Below, piece after piece: positions 44,364 through 52,506 of a stretch of DNA of 64,000 nucleotides. The notes beneath the pieces are model-generated. The model worked only from the letters and a program-made list of their open reading frames with translations, did no database searches and was not told the DNA's origin. The stretch's first letter is position 1. Each line of letters opens with the position of its first letter. This stretch comes from Nannocystis punicea (lineage in GTDB: Bacteria > Myxococcota_A > Polyangia > Nannocystales > Nannocystaceae), in the NCBI RefSeq assembly GCF_026965555.1, contig NZ_CP114040.1, forward strand, positions 4,650,001-4,714,000. The letters run 5' to 3'. A program made the translations under genes and the position numbers.

Positions 44364-45737
44364 TCACGCGGGGTCGACGACGCGCCCGTAGAACAGCAGG
44401 ACGCCGCTGCGGACGTCGCGGATGTAGAAGATGAACGGGCGATCGGCGATGAACGGGATCGGAGCGGTCTTGGCGTCGCCGACCGAGATCTCGATGGCGT
44501 TGGCGGCCGGGGCGTCGGCGCCGTGCTCCCCGACGGTGAGGCGGGCCCGGTGACGCACTGCCGACAGCGCCAGCTTCTTCTCGCCGGTCATGCCGCCGAG
44601 CTCGGCGCGGCGGGCGTCGAACACCCGCGCCGCCCCGAGCTTGTAGACGAACGGCGCGAGGTCGAGGTCGCTGTCGAGGCTGAAACGGGGCAGCTGCAGA
44701 TCGACGGGGGCCGGCTTGGCGGCGTCGAGCCAGCTCTGCAGCCGCTCGAAGTCGAAGCCCTTCTCGACGTCCTCGAGGCCGCCGCGGGTCGCGGGCAGGA
44801 GGAGCACCATGCTGTACTCGCCGCCCCGGTACGGCAGCTCGACCAGGCGCAGCTTGCCGGCCAGGCCGAGGGTGGTGGACACGCGCTGGACGCTGCGCAT
44901 CATCGGCACGGGCTCCCTGCGCTCGTGGCCGTAGAACATCACCGGCGCGGTGGCGGCGGGGTCGAAGCGCTCGAGCCAGTCGGCCTTGAAGGCGGCGGCG
45001 TCGGTGACGAGCAGGCGCGTGCCGGCGTCGACGGCGTCCGCGGCGACGATCTCGCCGATCTCGGAGCGGGTTTGCTCGCGCACCCAGCCGTTGATCTGCT
45101 CGCGCGCGCCGGCGAGGTCGCCCGCGAAGTCGAGCGGACCGAACGGCGCGGCGAACACCTTGCGCGTGAGGTCGAGGTACTCGGGCTTGAACTCGTACTT
45201 CTGATCGCCGAACAGGCGGCTCGCGGTCACCAGGGTGACGTGGTCGTGCTCGTGGTTCCAGCGCGCGGCCAGGTGGGCGAGCGCCGCGTGGACGTCGCCG
45301 GTCAGACCGTCGTGGTGCAGCACCTCGGCGAGCTCGCGGGCCGTCGTGCCGGTGCTGCCGGCCTGCAGCATCGCCAGCGAGACCGAGAGGCTCATGCCCG
45401 AGACGAGCAGGTTGCCGGGCTGCTTGGCGAGCTTGCGCTGGAGGTCGATGGTGAAGTCGTTGATGCTGCGCCCGAGCGCGTGCTTGAGCTCGCTGCTGGC
45501 CTTGCCCGCCGGCGGCGCGGCCTTGGCCGGCTCGGCCGGCTTGGCCTCCGCGGGCTTGGCCTCGGCGGCGGAGGCGGCCTTGTCGGCCGGCGCGTGGGTG
45601 GGGGTCGGCGGGGCCGTGGGAATGGCGGCCGAGGCTGCGACCGTGGCGATCGGGGCGGGCTCCGATTTCGTCGCCGTGGCGTCGCAGCCGACCAGCGCGA
45701 CGCAGACGACGAAGGTGCGGGGGACTCGCTGCGACAT
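44364..45737 (-). CDS. Serpin, exported lipoprotein
   Basis: A 457-residue serine protease inhibitor. The signal (RTFVVCVALVGC) has a lipobox. An Ala/Pro/Lys/Glu tether to about residue 80 follows, then the serpin fold: NDFTIDLQRKLAKQPGNLLV, SGMSLSVSLAMLQAGSTGTTARELAE-type helix, DAAAFKADWLERFDP, LVELPYRGGEYSMVLLLP, and the C-terminal RPFIFYIRDVRSGVLLFYGRV. The reactive-centre region reads GEHGADAPAANAIEI. Small residues in the hinge fit an inhibitory serpin. The protease that would be inhibited is unknown. Bacterial serpins are uncommon, and a surface-anchored one could protect the cell against prey or host proteases or its own. Confidence 0.92.
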   Translation of the reverse strand: MSQRVPRTFVVCVALVGCDATATKSEPAPIATVAASAAIPTAPPTPTHAPADKAASAAEAKPAEAKPAEPAKAAPPAGKASSELKHALGRSINDFTIDLQRKLAKQPGNLLVSGMSLSVSLAMLQAGSTGTTARELAEVLHHDGLTGDVHAALAHLAARWNHEHDHVTLVTASRLFGDQKYEFKPEYLDLTRKVFAAPFGPLDFAGDLAGAREQINGWVREQTRSEIGEIVAADAVDAGTRLLVTDAAAFKADWLERFDPAATAPVMFYGHERREPVPMMRSVQRVSTTLGLAGKLRLVELPYRGGEYSMVLLLPATRGGLEDVEKGFDFERLQSWLDAAKPAPVDLQLPRFSLDSDLDLAPFVYKLGAARVFDARRAELGGMTGEKKLALSAVRHRARLTVGEHGADAPAANAIEISVGDAKTAPIPFIADRPFIFYIRDVRSGVLLFYGRVVDPA

Positions 45738-46148
45738 GAGGAGGGATGGTGCCGCAGATCGCCGCGCACGAGCGCGCCTGCGCAGCGCTGGGGCCCGCCG
45801 ACGTCGCCGCGGGGGGCCGCGCGCCCAGGGCCGCGGCGCGGCGCTCCCGATCCAGCAGACTCAGCCGTGGGCCGAACCAAACCGTGGGGGCATGCGCCCA
45901 CGATGACCGCTATTGCGCGCGCGGCCGCTGCGCCCGCCCGCGACCGCGGCGTGGCCGATCTGGGTGATCGCGTCGCGAGGACCTCGTCTGCAAAAATGTC
46001 TCTTCGGACATGTCGTGCGCGTGCGCGGCGCGTGGAGTGGCCTGTCCTTTGGAGCAGGCGAGATGGTGGCCACCGCGGAGCGACGGACTGGCCTTCGGGA
46101 CAGGCGAGAGCGCCGCGTGAGCAGCGGGCTCTCGGGCCAGGTTAAAAA
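45738..46148. other. 411-bp intergenic region
   Basis: It lies between two leftward genes: upstream of the serpin and downstream of the small Thr-linker lipoprotein. It contains three members of the 14-bp repeat family but no convincing gene. The serpin promoter must be in its left part. Confidence 0.45.
45995..46104. repeat. Three 14-bp hairpin units
   Basis: AATG at 45995 with CATG at 46009; CCTG at 46039 with CAGG at 46053; ACTG at 46087 with CAGG at 46101. Each pair is 14 bp apart. Two of the loops are of the TTCG type, such as ATGTCTCTTCGGACAT. The last unit ends about 45 bp after the stop of the leftward lipoprotein gene. Confidence 0.65.
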
Positions 46149-46703
46149 CTACTCGCAGTCGCCCCAGACCATGTGCGTGTGGCCCTGGGCCTCGGTCGAC
46201 TCGAGGTCGAACTGGCCGCCGTCGTCGATGGCGAGGAAGAGCTCCGGCGTGAGGGTGATCGTGTGGTCGTGATCGGCGGCGCCCTGGATGCCGTAGGTGC
46301 GCAGCTCGCAGGCCTTCACGTCGCTGGTGGGGATCACGAGCTCGTGCGGGGCGTCTTCGTGGTTGTCCTTGATGACGACGTTGATGAAGTCCTTGGCCGC
46401 GCACCAGCCCTCGCCGCACACCTGGCCGGGGTCGGTGGTCGTGCTCGTCGCCTCATGCTCGGTGGTCGCGGTCGATGTGGTGAGCGAGCCGGTGGGGAGC
46501 GCGGTGGTGGTGATGTCGCCCGTGGTGGCGTCGGTCGTCGTACCGGTCACCGGGTCGGGTTCGCTCGCGGCGGTGGTGGTCGTCGAGGCCGAGGCGCCGG
46601 TGCTGTCGGCCTGGGTGGTCTCGGCGGTGGTTTCGCCCGAGTTCGGGCCACAGGCGAGCACGGCACAGACGAGCGCGATGCGAGCAATGTCAAGCGTAGG
46701 CAT
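46149..46703 (-). CDS. Small Thr-linker lipoprotein with His-rich beta domain
   Basis: A 184-residue exported lipoprotein. IARIALVCAVLAC is a signal with lipobox. Residues 20-105 are a Thr/Ser/Ala/Glu linker. The C-terminal 75 residues form a beta-rich domain with several His (DHDHTITLTPELFLAIDDGG, EAQGHTHMVWGDCE), a layout that could bind a metal such as copper in a cupredoxin-like way, though I cannot confirm the fold. The start at 46703 was picked for the signal peptide; a longer frame upstream is not supported by codon use. Confidence 0.75.
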   Translation of the reverse strand: MPTLDIARIALVCAVLACGPNSGETTAETTQADSTGASASTTTTAASEPDPVTGTTTDATTGDITTTALPTGSLTTSTATTEHEATSTTTDPGQVCGEGWCAAKDFINVVIKDNHEDAPHELVIPTSDVKACELRTYGIQGAADHDHTITLTPELFLAIDDGGQFDLESTEAQGHTHMVWGDCE

Positions 46704-46957
46704 GCGAGGCAGCGTAGCTCGTGCGAGCCACCTCGGCGGACGGCTTGCTGCAATCCGGGCGCCCGTCGGGGGGCGGCGGTTGGCTGCTCGCGCTTGCAGG
46801 CGCGAAGGTGTCGCTGCCGTCGCGGCTCCGCCAGCGACGCTCGTGCGCCAAGACAATCGCGTTCGCGCGGAGGCGTGGCGTATCCCGGAGATAAGGGGAG
46901 CGCGGATTCACGGGGACGCCGCGGGTCCTGCGATCCGTCGCCGGCGCGTCGCCTTCC

Positions 46958-47959
46958 TTAGAAGTGATAGTCGAGCTGGTACGGCACGCAGGCGAGGTTG
47001 TCCGGGGTGTCGACGCGGATCCACAGCTTGGCGCTGTCGTCGAGGCCGCCGCAGTTGAGCTTTGGGGCCACGCTCGTCGGGCTGCAGCAGCCCTTCTGGC
47101 CCAGCGGGGCCGTCGAAGGGGTGGCGCCGTTGCAGTTGATGCTGGTGCTGCCGCTGCTGCACTGGATGTAGACGCAGACCTGGCCGCCGCTGCCGTTCTG
47201 TTGAAACAGGCTGCGCACCGGGTCGACGTAATTGAGGAAGGCGTCGTCGCCGGCGAAGGTGTACCAGTCGATGTCGTTGGCCCCCCGGATCGTGCCGCAC
47301 ACGAAGGAGCCGTCGTCGTCCGCGTCGGTGATGGTGCCGAGGTTCTGCGCGGTCTCCTGGTTGTCGTGCGGCTCCTGGCCGTAATCCTCGCAGGCGTCGG
47401 TGACCTGCTTGCACGGGCGGCAGGCGGCGTCGGTGTGGCAAAAGTGGGCGTCACCCGGGCCGCAGGCGGTGTGCATGGCCTTGGGGGTGTTGGTCGGGGT
47501 GCCGTCCTCGCAGGTGTCGTCGGTGCAGTCGTTGTCGTCGTCGGGGACGTCGGAGGCGTCGAGCATGACGACCGCGTCGCCCTGGTCGCACACGAACCGC
47601 TGGCAGTCTCCCGGCACCTGGTTCGGCGGGTCGTCGGCGAGGACGCTGTCGAGGCCGCCCTGGCCGTCGCACACGTCCTGGCGGCAGTCGCCGGGGGTGC
47701 CGGGCCAAGCTGTCCCTTCAGGCAGGTCGGCGACGCCGCAGGCGCCCTCGACGCAGGTGATCTGCTTGCACGGGCCCGGGTAGGGGCAATTGTTCGGGCA
47801 CTGATCCTCGCCGGCGGTCGGGACGGCCTCGGTGGTCGAACCGGTCGAGGTGCCGGTGGTGGTGGCGGCGTCGGTGGGGTCGGTCGGATCGTGGTGGAAC
47901 AGACAGGCGCCGGCGAGCGCCGTGATGATGATGCCGATCGCCGCTGGCCTGCCTCGCAT
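46958..47959 (-). CDS. Cys-rich lipoprotein with pre-peptidase-like C-terminal region
   Basis: A 333-residue exported lipoprotein. RPAAIGIIITALAGAC has a lipobox, then a short Thr-rich linker. The Cys-rich middle (residues 40-180) has repeated units like CPNNCPYPGPCKQITCVEGACG and CQRFVCDQGDAVV. The end (about 200-333) resembles a bacterial pre-peptidase C-terminal sandwich: NDIDWYTFAGDDAFLNYVDP and LWIRVDTPDNLACVPYQLDY. Such domains bind other surface or secreted proteins. No catalytic motif is present. Confidence 0.78.
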   Translation of the reverse strand: MRGRPAAIGIIITALAGACLFHHDPTDPTDAATTTGTSTGSTTEAVPTAGEDQCPNNCPYPGPCKQITCVEGACGVADLPEGTAWPGTPGDCRQDVCDGQGGLDSVLADDPPNQVPGDCQRFVCDQGDAVVMLDASDVPDDDNDCTDDTCEDGTPTNTPKAMHTACGPGDAHFCHTDAACRPCKQVTDACEDYGQEPHDNQETAQNLGTITDADDDGSFVCGTIRGANDIDWYTFAGDDAFLNYVDPVRSLFQQNGSGGQVCVYIQCSSGSTSINCNGATPSTAPLGQKGCCSPTSVAPKLNCGGLDDSAKLWIRVDTPDNLACVPYQLDYHF

Positions 47960-48059
47960 CGCCACACCTCCCGGATCGTCGAGGATGCCCGCGAGGCCGG
48001 GCCGACGCGAGGGCCGCGTCGGGGGACGGCCGAGAGCGTGGCCGCGCGCGCGACGGTCG

Positions 48060-48560
48060 GGCCAGGTGGTGCGCCGCGGCGCCCGCCGCCTCGCGCTGGG
48101 CCTGCTGCTCGCAGGGACGGGCGCGAAGGTGGTGCTGGTGGGGCTGCGCGCGCTCGACGGGGCGGCGGCGGGGCTAACGACGCCGTGGGCGCTGCCGGCG
48201 ATGCTTTTGAGGAGGTGTGGGCGGCCCTGGGCGCGCTGGCGATCGCGGCGGTGCTGGCTCGCGTGCGCGCGCTGAGGTCGGCGTGGGCGCTCCACGAAGT
48301 GGCGGGCTGAGCATCGCCGTCAACGTGCCGATCGCGCCGCTGACGTGGGCGTTGGTCGAGGCGACCGGCGGGGCGCCGTGGGACTGGAGTCGCCTACGTG
48401 ACTGCCGGCAACGCGGCGGTGCGTGCGGTTGTTCGAGCTGCCGGCGAACCGGGGCGAGACGCGAGACCTGGCGGCAGGGCAGCCGGAGCGGCGCAGGCGT
48501 GCCTGCGCGACCTGACCGCCTGGGCGGCGAACAGCCGCGCGGCGCTGCGCCGGAGGACTG
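48060..48560 (+). pseudogene. Decayed membrane protein (possibly a membrane-bound sulfatase family member)
   Basis: Coding-like fragments pass through three frames within 500 bp. About 48070-48207: LALGLLLAGTGAKVVLVGLR and TTPWALPAML. About 48207-48310: FEEVWAALGALAIAAVLARV, ending in a stop. About 48298-48400: LSIAVNVPIAPLTWALVEAT. Then VTAGNAAVRAVVRAAGEPGR from 48398. The order and phrases recall the N-terminal membrane part of inner-membrane sulfatase/LTA-synthase-like proteins, but that assignment is tentative. Several frame changes and an internal stop mean no intact product can be made. Confidence 0.5.
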
Positions 48561-48602
48561 ACGAGAGGGCGACGCGTAATCGGGGTTCGGTGCAAAGATC
48601 AA

Positions 48603-48634
48603 TATGTCTCGAAGGACATGTCATGATGGTCATG
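48603..48634. repeat. 14-bp CATG array, 3 units
   Basis: TATG at 48603 and CATG at 48617 and 48631 are 14 bp apart, with an extra CATG at 48622. The array ends 53 bp past the stop of the leftward outer-membrane-like gene. Confidence 0.68.
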
Positions 48635-48687
48635 CAAGATGGCGGCGATGACGGAACCGACGTCGAGGTGCCGGTCGGCACGACGGG

Positions 48688-49290
48688 TCAGAACACGAAC
48701 AGACCGGCGAAGAAGCCCAGCTGCGTGGTAATTCTGCCTTCAAGGACGCCGATGACGCGCGCCTGGCCCCCGAGGATGCCCTTGACTCGGGTGCCTCGCT
48801 TCACGCCGAGGACGACGCCCAGGCGAGCGTCTGCCTCGAGGGCGATCGGCGTCGTGCGCCAGAGGAGGAGGCCGCCGCCGAAGTTGTAGAACAGACGATC
48901 GTGCGGGCCGCCGTATCCGAGCGCCGCGAAGTGGTGGCGATGGTACGCGAGCCCGTACTCGCCGCCCCAGCTGTGGAACGCAGTGAAGAAGTCGGCGCCG
49001 CCGACGCTGGCGCTCAACTCGTATCCGAGCGCAGTATTCCAGGCGAGACCGCGGGGGTCGAGGCGCGGGCGCAGCGAGCCTCCGAGGAACAGCGAGACTT
49101 CGCCGGACGGGACCCTCGCGCCGCTCAACACGCTCCAGTCGAGGCCATAGAGATTCGCGAACACGAGCCGGCGCGTCCGCTCCGGCGTCGTCTGCTCCGC
49201 GGGGCAGGATGGCGGCGCGGCGCCAGCCTGGGCCTGTCCCGAGACCATGGCCGAGAATGCGAGTACGAGGGGCATGAGCGAAGACACCAT
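48688..49290 (-). CDS. Putative outer-membrane beta-barrel protein
   Basis: A 200-residue exported protein. An N-terminal signal (LMPLVLAFSAMVSGQAQA) is probably cleaved after AQA. The mature part alternates hydrophobic and polar residues in strands rich in Gly, Phe, Leu, Tyr and ends in an aromatic-containing strand (TTQLGFFAGLFVF) with terminal Phe, as outer-membrane barrels do. Its ATG follows the stop codon of the upstream metallopeptidase gene without spacing, so the two are translationally coupled. No named family recognised. Confidence 0.72.
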   Translation of the reverse strand: MVSSLMPLVLAFSAMVSGQAQAGAAPPSCPAEQTTPERTRRLVFANLYGLDWSVLSGARVPSGEVSLFLGGSLRPRLDPRGLAWNTALGYELSASVGGADFFTAFHSWGGEYGLAYHRHHFAALGYGGPHDRLFYNFGGGLLLWRTTPIALEADARLGVVLGVKRGTRVKGILGGQARVIGVLEGRITTQLGFFAGLFVF

Positions 49291-50370
49291 TCAGAGCACC
49301 GCGAGCGTCACGTTCACGTCGTGCCCCTCGTCCGACCATCCATTGACGCGAATATAGTACCGACCGCGCTTGAGGTCGAGGTGCAGCACTTCGCCGTCCT
49401 CTGCGAGCACGTCCGCGTCATCCCAGGGGCACCCGAAGCAGGGGCCCAGGCGAGCCCACTCCTGCCCGGAAGTGAAGAGCCCGAACACGTACCTGCCGTC
49501 CTGGGGCACCTCCACGGTGACCACCCGCGCGCTCGGCCAGGCCCCTCGCGGCCCGATCCCCCCGATGACACCCGGCGCGTCGCACTCGGTGCTCGCGGCC
49601 AGGGTCCACTCCCAGGGCTTCGACCACGGGTGCAAGGGCGCAGAACACTCGAGAGCCTGAAGGGCAAAGTCGTCCGCAGCGCACGGCGGCGAGCCCTGCA
49701 TGAATTCCGCGACCTCCTCGTGCAGGTCGGCGGCAAAAGCCGCGCGAAAACTGGCCGCGATCCGGTCGGTCGTGAAGGGCCAGGACAGGGAGCGGTAAAA
49801 CTCGCGGAAGCGTGCGGGCCCGTGACGGGTCAAGAGGTACATCACGAAGAGCCCCGCGGCCGCATAGTTTACCGAGGCGGAGCCTCGTGCCGAGAGGGTC
49901 GAGAGAGGATTGAAATCGGGAGAGATCGATCCTGTCACATAGCGGGAGCCGGTATTGGTGAGCGGAAACCAGTCCATGGCCACCGCGATGCCTTCTTTGA
50001 AGAAGGGCGCCGAGCTGTGTCCTCCGACCACGAGGTGCACCAATTCATGCGGAAGGATCGGATCGAGGCTCCAGGCGTAATGCGTACTGACAGCGTATCC
50101 TTCGCGGATCTCGCCCTCGTCCGTCGCGTCCGTGGCGATGATGTCTTCGGGCGCCAGCCAGGCATAACGCAGCGGTTCAGGTGCGGTCGCAAGCAAGTGA
50201 TCTTCGAGGAACGGGATGAGCCGGTCGAGGTACTCGACGTTTCCTGCGCACGGATGAAGTGATGCGCTGTGCTCGTAGAGAATGCGGTCGCCCTGGATCT
50301 GCTCGAGCTCGGGCAGGCATCCAGCGCTGAACAGGAGGGTGGACAACCAGAATCGCGTTCGTGCCCACAT
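49291..50370 (-). CDS. Lipoprotein with HExxH zinc-peptidase motif
   Basis: A 359-residue exported lipoprotein. RTRFWLSTLLFSAGC gives a lipobox. At about residue 120 comes PILPHELVHLVVGG, the HExxH zinc site, followed 18 residues later by FKEGIAVAMDW. This supplies the third ligand Glu typical of gluzincin peptidases. The remaining half contains a beta-rich domain with RYVFGLFTSGQEW and RGRYYIRVNGWSD. Proteolysis at the cell surface is therefore plausible; no prosegment is seen. The following gene (beta-barrel) starts directly at its stop. Start at 50370 chosen for the signal peptide. Confidence 0.82.
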   Translation of the reverse strand: MWARTRFWLSTLLFSAGCLPELEQIQGDRILYEHSASLHPCAGNVEYLDRLIPFLEDHLLATAPEPLRYAWLAPEDIIATDATDEGEIREGYAVSTHYAWSLDPILPHELVHLVVGGHSSAPFFKEGIAVAMDWFPLTNTGSRYVTGSISPDFNPLSTLSARGSASVNYAAAGLFVMYLLTRHGPARFREFYRSLSWPFTTDRIAASFRAAFAADLHEEVAEFMQGSPPCAADDFALQALECSAPLHPWSKPWEWTLAASTECDAPGVIGGIGPRGAWPSARVVTVEVPQDGRYVFGLFTSGQEWARLGPCFGCPWDDADVLAEDGEVLHLDLKRGRYYIRVNGWSDEGHDVNVTLAVL

Positions 50371-50478
50371 GGCGCGAATGTTAGCACGACGGGCTTCGCG
50401 TCGGGGTACACGCAACGAGCTCGGCCGCCGCGCAAGGCTCCCGAGCGAGCCCGTGCGCGGTGCGTGCAGTGCGAACCG

Positions 50479-51453
50479 CTATTGCCGGGTGTGGGCGACG
50501 CCTCGCAGCTCGAGGGTCAGCGGCGGGGTGACGGCGGTCCAGGTGAGGCCGTCGGGGCTGTAGGTGATGTTGCCGCCGACGCCGACGGCGACGTGGCGCT
50601 GGCTATCGCTGGCGACGTCGTTCAGGTTGGTCATGAACGGGGAGGGCCGCGCGATCCAGGTGATGGCGTCGGCGGAGGCGAGGATCTGGCCGCCGCCGCC
50701 GACGGCGATCCAGCCGCCGGGGCCGTACGTCATGCCGCGGGGGTCGGCGGCGAGGTTGAACAGCGGGGTGTAATTCCAGGTCAGGCCGTCGCCCGAATAG
50801 GCGCTCTTGATCGGGCCGAGCATGGCGAAGTTGGGGGCGCCGTGGCCGAGGGCGCTGTAGCGATCGCCGGTGGGGCTGCCGTCGACGCGCTGGACCCAGC
50901 CGACGCCGTCCTGCCAGTTGAAGGCGCCGAAGTTCATGACGTCGGCCTGGTAGTTGCCGATGGCGACCAGAGTGACGCCGTCGCCGGCGAGGTCGACGAG
51001 CATGTGCTTGGGCATCGGCAGGTCGGGCCGGGTCCAGGTGATGCCGTCCTCCGATTCGAGGGTCTCGGCGCCGGCGCTGTAATCGCCGCCGACGGCGATA
51101 AAGCGCGTACCGTGCCAGCGCACCGCGTAGAGGTCGCGCGACGAGGGGCTCGAGGAGGCGCTCCATTCGCTGCCGTCCTCGGAGTGGAGGATCTTGCCGG
51201 CCTGGCCGACGGCGACGTACATCTCGCCGCCGTAGGCGACGTCGTTGAGCGCGGTGGTGATGCCGGACGTGGAGATGACCCAGTCGGCGCCGTTGGTCGA
51301 GCGCACGATGGCGCCGCCGTCGCCCACGGCGATGAAGAGGTCCTGGCCCGCTTGCGTGCCGGTGTCGCTGTCGCTGTCGGTCTCGCCCGCGGGCGGGAAG
51401 AAGATGCAGCCGGAGACGGCGAGGACCAACGACGCGACGACGACACGGAGCAT
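50479..51453 (-). CDS. BNR-type propeller lipoprotein
   Basis: A 324-residue exported lipoprotein. VVVASLVLAVSGC forms the signal and lipobox, then a short Ser/Asp linker. The body has recurring blades such as GGAIVRSTNGADWVISTSGI, GKILHSEDGSEWSASSSPSS, ESEDGITWTRPDLPMP and ITYSPDGLTWTAVTPPL. These are the Ser-x-Asp-Gly-x-x-Trp boxes of sialidase (BNR) repeats. No sialidase catalytic residues are visible, so it is a propeller of unknown binding role. Confidence 0.82.
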   Translation of the reverse strand: MLRVVVASLVLAVSGCIFFPPAGETDSDSDTGTQAGQDLFIAVGDGGAIVRSTNGADWVISTSGITTALNDVAYGGEMYVAVGQAGKILHSEDGSEWSASSSPSSRDLYAVRWHGTRFIAVGGDYSAGAETLESEDGITWTRPDLPMPKHMLVDLAGDGVTLVAIGNYQADVMNFGAFNWQDGVGWVQRVDGSPTGDRYSALGHGAPNFAMLGPIKSAYSGDGLTWNYTPLFNLAADPRGMTYGPGGWIAVGGGGQILASADAITWIARPSPFMTNLNDVASDSQRHVAVGVGGNITYSPDGLTWTAVTPPLTLELRGVAHTRQ

Positions 51454-51832
51454 GGCCCGGCAAAGCTAGCCGCGCGGGCTGCGAGTGTCGAGGCGCGGCT
51501 CGGCGCGCGGGTCGCCGCCCGCTCGCGCAATGCTGCGAGCGTGCATCGCCGCGATGTGAGGCGAGGGGTCGATGCGGCCGGGAATAAGGGCGGAGGGACG
51601 CCGGTGGGCGCGGCCGCACGAGCGACGGCGAATTCCCGATCCGCGACAGCCTACGAGCGGCGACGGGGGGCGGGGAGGTTGTCCGGTCGGGCCGCTCCGA
51701 GGTCGAGGCGCAGCGCTTCGCTCGCGCTCCGCCCGAGGTTGCGACGCGAGGCGCTCACGCTCCGCCCGGGGCGGCGGCTCGCGGCGCATCGGCCTCGCTC
51801 CGTCGCGGCGGCTCGCGGCGCGACGCCTGGTC
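51454..51832. other. 379-bp intergenic region
   Basis: It separates the leftward propeller gene from the 3' end of the leftward membrane-protein gene. There are imperfect direct repeats of a CGCTCCGC/GGCGGCTCGCGGCGC type near 51700-51830 (two similar GGCGGCTCGCGGCGC boxes at about 51773 and 51808). No gene is supported. Confidence 0.45.
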
Positions 51833-52453
51833 CTAGCCGGTGGCCTGGGGGAGGCGGCGGGGGCGGCGGTAGGGGGTGTTTTCCAGCGGGTTCTCGCCGA
51901 CCAGAGAGGGGCCGAGGAGGTGCTCCATCAGGTTGAGCAGCTCGATGCGCTCCTCGTCGGTGCCGCGGGCGCGGGCGAGGTCGTAGATGAAGGCCGGGAC
52001 GGTCAGCGCCATGAACATGGCGACGAGGCCCAGCTTGGCGCCGGTGATGCCCGTGAGGCCGAGCCAGGCCAGGCTGGTGGCCCACATGATCCAGAAGCTG
52101 GCCTGGCGGGCGAACGGGCCGCGCGTGAAGCGGAGCTGCACGGCTGTCCCTTGGGGCATGGGGACGAGCTCGGCGTCGAGGGTCATGCGCCGCATGACGG
52201 CGGGCCCGGTGTCGACGGCCCCGGCGGTGAGGTTCTGGCAGACGCGGAAGTTGCGCGGGCCGAGCTCGGCGAGGAACCGGCGGCGGGTGCGGCTGCGGGC
52301 TGGATAGCCCTCGACGACCTGGATGTCGGCGTCGCCGCGGAGCCGCGCCAGGACCTCGGCGGGCGCGAGGTCGACGCGATAGGTGAGCGCTTCGGGCAGG
52401 GCGCGCAGGGGCACTTGCGCGGGAGTATTGGCGATTTCTCCGGCGCTCGCCAC
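51833..52453 (-). CDS. Predicted membrane protein with N-terminal soluble domain
   Basis: A protein of about 206 residues, if it starts at the GTG at 52453 (VASAGEIANTPAQVPLRALP); a GTG at 52414 is equally possible. The N-terminal 110 residues are alpha/beta (RVDLAPAEVLARLRGDADIQ, FLAELGPRNFRV, VQLRFTRGPFARQ). They are followed by two membrane helices (ASFWIMWATSLAWLGLTGI and LGLVAMFMALTVPAFIYDLA) and a Glu/Arg-rich cytosolic tail. Family unknown. It lies 53 bp downstream of the FtsW gene in the same direction and may be co-transcribed. Confidence 0.65.
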   Translation of the reverse strand: MASAGEIANTPAQVPLRALPEALTYRVDLAPAEVLARLRGDADIQVVEGYPARSRTRRRFLAELGPRNFRVCQNLTAGAVDTGPAVMRRMTLDAELVPMPQGTAVQLRFTRGPFARQASFWIMWATSLAWLGLTGITGAKLGLVAMFMALTVPAFIYDLARARGTDEERIELLNLMEHLLGPSLVGENPLENTPYRRPRRLPQATG

Positions 52454-52506
52454 CCGCCCGGCGCCGGCGCGCGGACAGCGGGCGTGCGGCCGCGTGCGCG
52501 GACGGC

